From the NCBI RefSeq assembly GCF_002896855.1, contig NZ_CP021850.1, positions 4,427,665 through 4,491,664 on the forward strand: DNA of 64,000 nt. Reading direction: 5' to 3'. Of this stretch, positions 35,403 through 42,765 are shown piece by piece (position 1 is the stretch's first letter; every line of letters starts with the position of its first letter). The stretch is from Clostridium thermosuccinogenes. GTDB taxonomy: Bacteria > Bacillota > Clostridia > Acetivibrionales > DSM-5807. The translations under genes were made by a program, and so were the position numbers. The notes under the pieces were generated by a model, which saw nothing but the letters and a program-made list of their open reading frames with translations, was not told the origin of the DNA and ran no database searches.

Positions 35403-35957
35403 TTACTTTGCCTTAGCTTCAAGCTTTTCAAGGATTTTTAAATATTTTTGCTGTACACCTTCATCAGCAGCCGCTTTTTCAAATTTTTCACATTCCTCCT
35501 CCACGTAATTGAGGGATTCGGCGCTTAACTTCTTCTCGGCGAAAGTGTATATCGCATTATCCTCTTTGTATATATGCCTGTTCAGCAGATCAGTATAGGC
35601 TATGGCATTGGCGATTATATCCACCCTTGAATCCATGTCTCCGTCTTTTACCCTTTTTAAAGCTTCCTCCAGGTTGCTCACAAAAAGCCTGGCCAGATCA
35701 TGCTCAGCATACATCCCCTGAACAGGTGCCCGGTTTATTTTTTCATCCAGCTTCTCAATCATTTCTTTGAATAGGATGCTTTCCTCCTTGCCATGGTGGT
35801 GTTTATCAGCATAATTCCTGATAAAATCAATGGCATCGTAAAAAGCTTCATAATCGACCTCCGCTCCGTTCAGTATGTTTATACACAGCTTTCTTACCAC
35901 CCCAAGCAATCTTTTTATGTTCCCATGCTCTTCCTTCATCAATTCTATCCCTTTCAT
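35403..35957 (-). CDS. Hemerythrin domain protein
   Basis: A 184-residue four-helix protein with a diiron-binding hemerythrin domain. The iron ligands fit the pattern KEEHGNI (His), KHHHGKEESILF (His, Glu), YAEHDLARLF (His) and LNRHIYKEDNAI (His, Asp). The C-terminal ~40 residues are a charged helix. GGAGG lies six bases before the ATG at 35957; the longer frame to 36071 has no ribosome site. Such proteins bind oxygen, nitric oxide or store iron for repair, useful to an anaerobe facing oxygen. It stands alone on the minus strand. Confidence 0.88.
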   Translation of the reverse strand: MKGIELMKEEHGNIKRLLGVVRKLCINILNGAEVDYEAFYDAIDFIRNYADKHHHGKEESILFKEMIEKLDEKINRAPVQGMYAEHDLARLFVSNLEEALKRVKDGDMDSRVDIIANAIAYTDLLNRHIYKEDNAIYTFAEKKLSAESLNYVEEECEKFEKAAADEGVQQKYLKILEKLEAKAK

Positions 35958-36332
35958 AACATACCTCCGATATTTTTTATGGCATGCTTCTAAAATTTTC
36001 TCAATGGCATGCCTATTTTTGAGTATAGCTTTCTGAGTATTTTTCTTATAATAATGCTCTAATTGCTCCAATGATTAATTTTCCATCTGCTCATGGCATT
36101 TTACTACCGTATTGTTTCAGCATGGATTATGCCTGCCGTATCAAAAATTAGGCGATACCGATTGTCATCCACAGCCACCGGCTATTGCATAATTTCGTTT
36201 TCATGTAATAATTTACCCTGTTTTGGTCAATTATATATTGCATAGATTTAATTATTTCGGACCGTTCCTCCTTGTTATTTGGAGAGGAAAGTCAGAAGTG
36301 AATTAAATCCAGATATACGAGGAGGTATTGGT

Positions 36333-36542
36333 ATGCCAGACAAGATACTGGTTTGCAAGGATTGCAACGCTGAGTTCGTGTTTACGGAAGGCGAACAGGA
36401 ATTCTACAAAGAGCGGAATTTTCAGAATGAACCGCAAAGATGCGCCGCATGCAGAAGGGTAAAAAAGCAGCAAAGAAGGTTTGGTGGTAATTTCGGATTT
36501 GCCGCCGGCAGAAGCGGTACCGGAAATTTCGGGGGCAGATAG
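36333..36542 (+). CDS. Small zinc-ribbon protein
   Basis: A 69-residue protein, MPDKILVCKDCNAEF onwards, with two Cys pairs (CKDC and CAAC) spaced for one zinc. The tail is glycine- and arginine-rich (GGNFGFAAGRSGTGNFGGR), like RNA-binding cold-shock-type proteins. GGAGG lies seven bases before the ATG at 36333; the longer frame is rejected. It fits the family annotated as zinc-binding or zinc-ribbon domain proteins of unknown role in clostridia, probably binding nucleic acid. A terminator follows at once. Confidence 0.8.
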   Translation: MPDKILVCKDCNAEFVFTEGEQEFYKERNFQNEPQRCAACRRVKKQQRRFGGNFGFAAGRSGTGNFGGR

Positions 36543-36551
36543 AAGCGATAG

Positions 36552-36584
36552 GAGCCGGGGATATAAGCTCTCCGGTTCTTATTA
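36552..36584 (+). terminator. Terminator of the zinc-ribbon gene
   Basis: GAGCCGG and CCGGTTC form a 7-bp stem with one wobble pair, then TTATTATG. It begins about 10 bases after the stop. Confidence 0.5.
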
Positions 36585-36626
36585 TGCTCATGCCGGACTC
36601 TGTTCAAATTTGGCATTTAAATATTA

Positions 36627-36655
36627 TTGACAACTCGGCTTATCTAATGTACAAT
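36627..36655 (+). promoter_or_regulatory. Promoter of tRNA-Ser
   Basis: TTGACA (36627-36632), 17 bases, TACAAT (36650-36655), ending about 65 bases before the mature tRNA. This is the native chromosomal promoter left in place by the island. Confidence 0.7.
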
Positions 36656-36719
36656 GTATAAGCGTGTGCAAATACTGTTATTATATTATCGAGTGCAGCG
36701 TTTAATTGAATATTTTTAT

Positions 36720-36812
36720 GGAGAGATGGCTGAGCTGGTCTAAGGCGCACGACTGGAAATCGTGTATACTCACAAAAGGGTATCGAGGGTTCGAATCCCT
36801 CTCTCTCCGCCA
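36720..36812 (+). tRNA. tRNA-Ser (anticodon GGA)
   Basis: A 93-base type II tRNA with encoded CCA. The acceptor arms GGAGAGA/TCTCTCC pair perfectly with G at the discriminator position. The D-arm is GCTGAGCTGG-type, the anticodon loop CTGGAAA gives GGA and reads UCC/UCU. The long variable arm (ATACTCACAAAAGGGTAT) and GGTTCGAAT of the T-arm confirm Ser. Its 3' 60 bases, from the anticodon loop on, are duplicated at 47107-47168, so it is the integration site of the island. The gene remains whole after integration. Confidence 0.97.
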
Positions 36813-36814
36813 AA
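36753..36814 (+). repeat. attL: left attachment repeat of the tRNA-Ser island
   Basis: 62 bases from CTGGAAATCGTG to TCTCCGCCAAA, identical to 47107-47168. The repeat starts in the anticodon loop and runs three bases past the CCA. It is inside the intact tRNA-Ser gene and marks the integrase-side end of the island. Confidence 0.92.
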
Positions 36815-36855
36815 CCCCTTGCAAACACTGAGTTTGCGAGGGGTTTTAATTTTTG
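36812..36855 (+). terminator. Terminator after tRNA-Ser, brought in by the island
   Basis: AAACCCCTTGCAAAC pairs with GTTTGCGAGGGGTTT (one wobble pair, 5-base loop), followed by TAATTTTT. It lies inside the island and replaces the native tRNA terminator, which now lies beyond the right repeat at 47171-47202. Confidence 0.8.
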
Positions 36856-36971
36856 TTGATAGTAAATATATTCCATGATTTATTCCATTTCCTGTTAAAT
36901 GGTGACAAATTGGTGCCATAAACTAATAAATATTAATAAAGACTAATAAGAAATTGAAGGAAAATATATCA

Positions 36972-38252
36972 TTACCGCTCTCTATCATGACTTTTTTTCT
37001 GAGCCTTCTTTTTTACTTCATTCTTTTCATACGGATGTAGTGTATTATGGTAAGTATCCAACACGACTCTTTTTCTGTCCAGTCTTACATCTACATATTG
37101 TGCCGTAACACTGTCAAGGTTTGAAGATATCCCCAACTGCATACCCACGCCCTTTAGGCTACGCCCCAGAATTTGCCCCACAGTGTAAAAATCACCTGTA
37201 AGCTGATGCATGTTTGTTGCTGCAGTGTGTCGAAGATCATGAAAACGGATATGTGGCAATTCAAAGCGCCTGAGCAACTGACCAAAATCAGATGATACAG
37301 TCTCTCTTCTTAAGGGGACGCCGTTTGGTTTTGCTATAACCAGCCGGTTATCATAATATACAGTTCCGGACAGGCGGCATAATTCCTTTTGGCGCGCCTG
37401 TAAATCAAGCTGGCGTTCAAAATATGGCCTTGCTGCTTCAGTTATTGGCAAGACCCTGTCATGGGATTTGACCGGAGGCAGCTCTTCCGGCAGAGTGAGT
37501 GCACCGGCCGGTAACTTGAAAGGCAACTGCTCAACTACTTTGAAAGTTCCCTTTTCCATATTTACATTATCCCATCGAAGTCCTAATATTTCGCTAATGC
37601 GCAGGCCATACATACCTCCCAGCATAACTATCATTTCCCATTCAGTTCCTAGAATACTGCCCATTAACTGCTGCATTTGCTGTATAGTGTATGGTTCTGG
37701 TGTTTTTCCCTGCTTTCCAAACTTGGTAATAACATCATGAGCGGGATTATTCTCTATATAATTGTATTTTCGGGCGGCTTCAAGAGCAACACTCATAATG
37801 CGCTGACAGTATCTTACGGAGCTTTGGGATAACCCTTTCTCAAAAAGCTTCTGAAACATATTATCCAGCATGGCAGGAGTCACCTGACGCAGTTGTACAT
37901 GTCCTATGCAGGGTATAATATGATTATTTATATTGCTTTTATAGCCTGCAAAAGTAGATGGTCTGAGGTTCAGGGCACCATGGTTTTCTACCCATTCCAG
38001 CAAATAATTTTGTACAGTTTGCTTGGCCTGCGCTGCTGCTGTGGCAATAAAGGATGGGTTTATTAGCTTTGCTCTCATTTCAGCTTCATGCTGCAAAGCT
38101 TCCTTTTTAGTCGCAAAGCCTTTTTTGGCATAAGACTTATAGCCGTCAGGCGTTTTATACTTGATGTTTACGTCATATACCGTACCGGACCTGCCGGTTA
38201 AAGTACCGTCAGCATTGCGTTTATTTTTAACTTGCCTTGGAGTTACCGCCAT
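36972..38252 (-). CDS. int: Tyrosine recombinase (integrase)
   Basis: A ~426-residue phage/ICE-type integrase. The N-terminus has an arm-binding-like part (VYDVNIKYKTPDGYKSYAKKG) followed by a SAM-like core-binding domain (residues ~70-160). The catalytic domain has the Arg of GLRISEILGLRW, HDLRHTAATNM (His-x2-Arg) and the nucleophile in TAQYVDV. The second box reads LGRS where LGHS is usual. It starts at an ATG at 38252 with AAGGA upstream, about 8 bases after the excisionase-like gene. Its position beside tRNA-Ser and the 62-bp repeats shows it catalysed the island's insertion there. Confidence 0.93.
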   Translation of the reverse strand: MAVTPRQVKNKRNADGTLTGRSGTVYDVNIKYKTPDGYKSYAKKGFATKKEALQHEAEMRAKLINPSFIATAAAQAKQTVQNYLLEWVENHGALNLRPSTFAGYKSNINNHIIPCIGHVQLRQVTPAMLDNMFQKLFEKGLSQSSVRYCQRIMSVALEAARKYNYIENNPAHDVITKFGKQGKTPEPYTIQQMQQLMGSILGTEWEMIVMLGGMYGLRISEILGLRWDNVNMEKGTFKVVEQLPFKLPAGALTLPEELPPVKSHDRVLPITEAARPYFERQLDLQARQKELCRLSGTVYYDNRLVIAKPNGVPLRRETVSSDFGQLLRRFELPHIRFHDLRHTAATNMHQLTGDFYTVGQILGRSLKGVGMQLGISSNLDSVTAQYVDVRLDRKRVVLDTYHNTLHPYEKNEVKKKAQKKSHDRER

Positions 38253-38260
38253 AATTCCTT

Positions 38261-38494
38261 TTACCTTCTCTCCCACTGCACATTAACCGCAACTTTATTT
38301 CTTTCATACCAGTCCCATATTGCGGAATCTGCTAACAATCGGCGGTTACCATTCTGAACATACTCAATTTCGCCTTTGTCCATTAGTTCCCGCAGCTTGT
38401 TTTCACCTATGCCTGATATGCGGCTCATCTGCTCCACGGTTTTCAACATGGGCAGATGCCCAATAGCTTTTGCAGTTTGTTGTTTAGTGGCCAT
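38261..38494 (-). CDS. Excisionase-like helix-turn-helix protein
   Basis: A 77-residue basic protein, MATKQQTAKAIGHLP onwards, with a MerR/excisionase-type winged helix (ISGIGENKLRELMDKGEI, NRRLLADSAIWDWYERNK). GGAG lies about nine bases before the ATG at 38494; a longer frame to 38611 is unsupported. It sits directly upstream of the integrase on the same strand, the usual place of the directionality factor that drives excision. Confidence 0.75.
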   Translation of the reverse strand: MATKQQTAKAIGHLPMLKTVEQMSRISGIGENKLRELMDKGEIEYVQNGNRRLLADSAIWDWYERNKVAVNVQWERR

Positions 38495-39373
38495 ACCACC
38501 GTCTCCTTTCATAACATTTTTATAAATATATATAATTATGGGTTTATCCGGCGGACAGCGGTTGACCGTCCTCATAGGAATTCCACCTCCCCGTCGGCGA
38601 CCAGGGCGCACTCTGGGACCTAACCTCGACTATGCGCAAGTATCATTATCCCTCCACATGGGTCATCGCCCATAAATGCCTACCCGCATTTACTGATTGC
38701 ACTGGCATTTACCGCTCGTACCTTTCCTCCATTAATACCTGAACGATTGAATCCTTCATCATCAATCCGATATATTAGCGGTCAGGTGGTCTTGGCGTAC
38801 CTGCAATCCGGCTTTCCTTCTCAGGCCATGTAGGGAACGTGCCGGATAGAACAACTATTTTGTTTTCAAAGAGCATTTGAGGGGGTAGTAAATGTCCCTC
38901 TATTAATCAGCAGATTTTTTGGGCAAAAATTGCCCCCCTTAGAAAATTTTTTATAAATTTTTGTATGTTTTTCATTGCTTTTCAATGGAATGTCAAGGAG
39001 GTCTGTCAAATCTCATATCGCTGTGGCCACCATTACCGTTCTTCCTGCCCGGCGATGCGGCTACCTCCTAAATATATATCTTGAATATATATCTTTCATA
39101 TGGTATCGTCCGCCTTCATTTTTAGGGATAAGAAACTGATAGTTGGCTCCCCGTAAACGACAACTTTAATATTAATACGTGTTTTGTTTGGGGTATTAGG
39201 GGCTATGCCCCTAACAAGTGAATTTGGGAGACAAAATTCAGTGCTTGCTACAACACAAGACAGTTCATTCTTAAATGGAATGTCGATTTCTTCCTGCGAA
39301 ATAGAAAAAGCGGAGTTTTTGCCCTCCGCCTGTTCTATAACTTCAATTTGCTGTTAAACTGTAGGAAAAAGGG
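38495..39373. other. Gene-free island segment, possible arm sites or transfer remnants
   Basis: About 880 bases with no supportable gene. It contains GGGCAA-AAA-TTGCCC near 38919-38936, a G-rich tract, and the stretch GGGGTATTAGGGGC at 39190-39204. On the minus strand a frame with no start (FSISQEEIDIPFKNELSCVV) runs through 39080-39310 and resembles the decayed small proteins common in clostridial elements. Integrase arm-binding sites are expected here, but none is proven. Confidence 0.3.
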
Positions 39374-39715
39374 TTAATTGTAAACCAGCTCCGTCAGTAC
39401 TGACTCTTCTGCTGAGTGACGCAGGTTGTTCATATGTCCCGCCCAGCCCATTGGGTCTATCGTTTTGCCCGGTGCCGGATTGTACTCCAGAAGCTTCGCC
39501 GTGATCATCTCTATTCGTTCCTTCGATATGCGGTCAATTTCTTTCAGGTGGCCGTTCAATTTTCCCGACATCATCAGGCTAGCGTATGTTCCTTTCCTGT
39601 GATTTTTCAGGTATGCCTTGCGCAGCATCCCATATTTGCCGATGTGCATCTCTTCCTCCGGCAGCACCAGATCCGGTATTAGATAATCGCCCTGCATTGT
39701 GTATGCCAACTCCAT
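39374..39715 (-). CDS. tnpV: TnpV-family transposon-encoded protein
   Basis: A 113-residue protein typical of Tn4451-type and related clostridial elements. The core LGKYGMLRK-type motif appears as HIGKYGMLRKAYLKNHRKGTY, given here in part (IGKYGMLRKAYLKNH), followed by GKLNGHLKEIDRISKE. The ATG at 39715 has AGGAAGG at good spacing; the upstream in-frame ATGs are too close. The function of TnpV is unknown; it is found with mobile elements and often with cargo genes. The 270-base gap upstream holds a G-rich stretch and the 19-base repeats. Confidence 0.8.
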   Translation of the reverse strand: MELAYTMQGDYLIPDLVLPEEEMHIGKYGMLRKAYLKNHRKGTYASLMMSGKLNGHLKEIDRISKERIEMITAKLLEYNPAPGKTIDPMGWAGHMNNLRHSAEESVLTELVYN

Positions 39716-40024
39716 AATCATCCTTCCTTTCATCTCTGTTATTTATACTTTTATTGTGTCGCACGTTCCGGCTTTTTGCAAATATACGGATTTGCTTATC
39801 TTACCTGCCGAAAGACAAAGATATTTCTTTTTCGGCTGGTAATTTAATGGGGGAGGGGTGTGGGGAGGGGGAAATCGCAAGGCAGACGCCAGGCCGGCTT
39901 CTATCAAATAGGTACACTACCCCCTTGGTGTAAAATGTTACAGTTTTAATGCTGATATGTTCCTACGTGCAGGATGGCCCGATAGGCTCACCTTGATGTC
40001 TGGCATGTATTTTTCGTTTTGTCC

Positions 40025-40117
40025 GTTCGAGGGAATAGGTCAATAGTAGTTTATATGGAGGTATTCTGTTCGAGGGAACAGTTCAACGGTTTTTATCTGT
40101 TCGCGGGAACAGGTCAA
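40025..40117 (+). repeat. Three 19-base direct repeats with inner palindromes
   Basis: GTTCGAGGGAATAGGTCAA (40025), GTTCGAGGGAACAGTTCAA (40068) and GTTCGCGGGAACAGGTCAA (40099). Copies 2 and 3 contain CTGTTC-4-GAACAG palindromes. They lie in the gene-free part of the island between TnpV and the ADP-ribosylglycohydrolase remnant. They could be binding sites for an element-encoded regulator or iterons. No known match. Confidence 0.5.
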
Positions 40118-40187
40118 TATAAGTGTTCTAATCTTGCCGCCCCAAAGCAAATCGATAAAGAATGCTTCCTGTTGCACTCCCAAAATT

Positions 40188-40706
40188 TTAGTTGTTCTCT
40201 ATGTATGCTGTCCACCAATTATAGACATCTCTCAACGGTACATCAAGATAACCCAAAGCCTTGTCTTTAATTCAATCTGGCAAACCATAGGTGGCCTCTG
40301 CAATGCTGCCAGTGATTGCTGCAAGCGTGTCGTTATCGCCTCCGAGGGAGATTGCGTTTCGGATAGCATCCTCAAAGTTTTTACTTTCAAGGAATGCAAT
40401 AATAGCCTGCGGCACAGTATCCTGGCAGCTTTCATTGAATTGGTAAGTCGGGCGGATTCCATCCAGAGTCTTACTCAAGTCGTAGCCGTGTTCTCGCTCT
40501 ATGTGTCCTTTAATTTGTATCTTGTATTGCTCGAGGGTAAAGCGCTCGTTAATGGGATTGCCCATATCATCACCATAACCACCAGCATAGAAACGGCTTA
40601 TAATAATTGCGTCTGTCACTGCCAATGCTCCCTTTACACCTTCGGGATGGTTGTGTGTTACTTCAGCTGATAGCTTTGCTCTATCCCTGCCAAGTTTAAT
40701 GTTCAT
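40188..40706 (-). pseudogene. ADP-ribosylglycohydrolase remnant with in-frame TGA
   Basis: A C-terminal part of an ADP-ribosylglycohydrolase: SAEVTHNHPEGVKGALAV and the metal-binding ISLGGDNDTLAAITGSIAEA are clear. These remove ADP-ribose from proteins. The N-terminal half with its metal residues is missing; the visible frame starts inside the family. At 40272-40274 the frame ends TYGLPD-TGA, but the same frame continues IKDKALGYLDVPLRDVYNWW to a TAA at 40188, exactly as a family C-terminus would with Trp at that place. So a TGG-to-TGA change ended it. The gene overlaps the 3' end of the next remnant by 11 bases. Two defects make a functional enzyme unlikely. Confidence 0.7.
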
Positions 40707-41112
40707 TCTTTTTCGGTGCATTTATAATTAAATATATCATAGGAATTAGTGCAAACACAAACTCCGTGCTAAAGGCAATAACCAACCACAGCTGTAAGTT
40801 TGACGGCCAAGGCCATACGATTTGAACAATAAACCTTGATAACCATACTAGAACAAAGAATACATAGAACACTTTCAATTCTTTCATACCTGAAAACAGC
40901 TGCTTTTGCATCAGCAATAATATAAGACTAAGCCCGGCTAATAAAAGTGAAAAGCAGAAATTTACATAATTGATGGATTGAATAATTTCAATTGGTGCAT
41001 CTGGTATATAGGATTACCAACTAAACGAATACGGCGCAAAAAAATGCAGAACACCAACTATACTACTGATAATACAACCAACGTTAAATAGCAACCTTGT
41101 AATTACCTTCAT
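40696..41112 (-). pseudogene. Four-helix membrane protein gene with in-frame TAA
   Basis: A 138-codon frame from an ATG at 41112 (GGAGG eight bases upstream) opens MKVITRLLFNVGCIISS. It has an in-frame TAA at 41014-41016 after FAPYSFSW and then continues SYIPDAPIEIIQ to the true stop at 40696. The remainder has three hydrophobic helices and ends NAPKKNEH. The stop replaces what appears to be a Tyr codon of a small conserved membrane protein. The part downstream alone could start at an internal Met, so partial expression is possible. Function unknown. It is the second interrupted gene in a row in the island. Confidence 0.6.
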
Positions 41113-41354
41113 TCCCATACCCTCCATATCATACAAAAACTATATTATAATCCTTAATCGTTGTAGGATTATCTGATTGCCAGCGATATACTTTCATGGT
41201 TAATCGTCCATTTAGATTAAAAATCTATTCCAAAACATTCCACATGCTTTATTAAAATACCCTTTATAAGCGGCTTTTTCAATGCCTACAATTTTCATCA
41301 CAGCCCTGCATTGGCAGGAAGTGCTTATCCATACTATTCAGCCTTATATAATAA

Positions 41355-42449
41355 TCATTTCAAGTATTTATCAAAAAAGACAAGGCTTTTTTGGTTTATA
41401 AACTCTAAAGTATCATATCCGGATTTCTTATATCCACCACCAAGGATAGCACATAAAATTGGTGATGTTCTAACTAAATCAGTCAATGTATAATGATTGC
41501 TGCCCTTAATATAGTAATTTTCTACATTCTCATTCTGGTACATATTTTTGTTTTGAACATACTTATTGTCTGTTTCAATCAAAGGGTAACCACTGTCACT
41601 ATAGATATTCATAACAGCACTTGAATACGGATCCGTATTCCATATAAAGTCATTTCCGTCTACCCCTGTTATATCACACATATAGGGAGATTCCATAGCG
41701 ATCACCGCTTTTATATCATCACGCTGCCTTGCAACCCCAAGTACGGCGGAACCTCCGAGAGAATGTCCAGCAACGCCGATATTTTTCGCATTTATTAATG
41801 GATAAAAGGAATTGCCGTCTTCTTCGGAGTTTTGGATAAAGGTATCAAGCACAAAATTTATATCTTCGGTGCGAAGTTTCATCCACTTCTTAAAAAGGGC
41901 GTAGGAATTTTCTATATCAGAATGGGAGTCCTCTGTGTTTAATTCTTTCATATACCCTGAATCTATGTATATTTTCTTCCCCCCAACTTCTGTACTGAGC
42001 GAATGATATGTATGATCGATGCTAACAACCACATAGCCGTGGCTTGCAAGTTCTTTATAGAGCGAAAGGTTGCTTGTTTTTGTTGAAATGCCGCCGTGGG
42101 AAAAAACAACCAAAGGACAGGTGTTATTTTCGATACCATCCGAGTCAGGGTAATAGACCAATACCGATAATTCGCGAAAGCTGCCATCACTTTTATAATC
42201 TTCCAAGCGTGATGTATCTGTCAGTTCCAGCACGCTATGAGTATAAGAATATTCACCCGTGGTTTTTGTACTTCCCAAATCAGGAAACAACACAACTGCA
42301 AATGCAATAAACACGATGGCAATTATAGTGAATATATTTACCACTCTTTTTAACATAACAATTTTGATCAGTTTCTGCCTGTTAGATACAGATAGAAAAC
42401 TAACTAAAAGAATAATAATACCAAGTAAAATATAACTGTGGTATCCCAT
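41355..42449 (-). CDS. Membrane-anchored alpha/beta hydrolase
   Basis: A ~364-residue protein. Two or three N-terminal membrane helices (ILLGIIILLVSFLSV and VVNIFTIIAIVFIAFAVVLF) anchor an outward-facing hydrolase. The alpha/beta-hydrolase marks are LVVFSHGG (oxyanion), the nucleophile elbow GVAGHSLGGSA and a late His in GSNHYTLTD. It resembles the platelet-activating-factor acetylhydrolase/dienelactone hydrolase group. The ATG at 42449 is six bases from a G-rich ribosome site; the longer start is rejected. It lies in the tRNA-Ser island, with a ~240-base gap to the decayed gene downstream. The substrate is not readable; lipid or ester hydrolysis is likely. Confidence 0.8.
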   Translation of the reverse strand: MGYHSYILLGIIILLVSFLSVSNRQKLIKIVMLKRVVNIFTIIAIVFIAFAVVLFPDLGSTKTTGEYSYTHSVLELTDTSRLEDYKSDGSFRELSVLVYYPDSDGIENNTCPLVVFSHGGISTKTSNLSLYKELASHGYVVVSIDHTYHSLSTEVGGKKIYIDSGYMKELNTEDSHSDIENSYALFKKWMKLRTEDINFVLDTFIQNSEEDGNSFYPLINAKNIGVAGHSLGGSAVLGVARQRDDIKAVIAMESPYMCDITGVDGNDFIWNTDPYSSAVMNIYSDSGYPLIETDNKYVQNKNMYQNENVENYYIKGSNHYTLTDLVRTSPILCAILGGGYKKSGYDTLEFINQKSLVFFDKYLK

Positions 42450-42551
42450 AATCTTCCCCCCCATTAATAGATTATAGCGCTAAATCTACAAAATTTCTCC
42501 CTAAATATTTACATCCGACCTACTCTGTCAACCTCAAAAATCTCCGAAAAA

Positions 42552-42632
42552 ACATCTAACCTGACCACTCATCAACACTGACATCTAACTCGACCACTCG
42601 TGGGGCACTGACATCTAACCCGAGCACTTGAC
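42552..42632. repeat. Three ~30-base tandem repeats resembling IS21-family ends
   Basis: Copies start ACATCTAACCTGACCACTC (42552), ACATCTAACTCGACCACTC (42581) and ACATCTAACCCGAGCACTT (42611), with 29- and 30-base periods. On the minus strand each reads GAGTGGTCGGGTTAGATGT-like, the form of the multiple end repeats of IS21-type elements. No IstA/IstB gene is near, so this may be a solo end left by a deleted copy between the hydrolase and the intron. Confidence 0.4.
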
Positions 42633-42765
42633 TATCAAAAACCGCTCTTATGGACTTATTTCCGCGAAGCGAAAAAATTTCGTTTCGTTTAGTGGGTTTC
42701 ACATCCCTGTGCGCTAAAAACCCTGATATATAAGGGCTTTAATCATACTCAATCTTTTGTACGCG

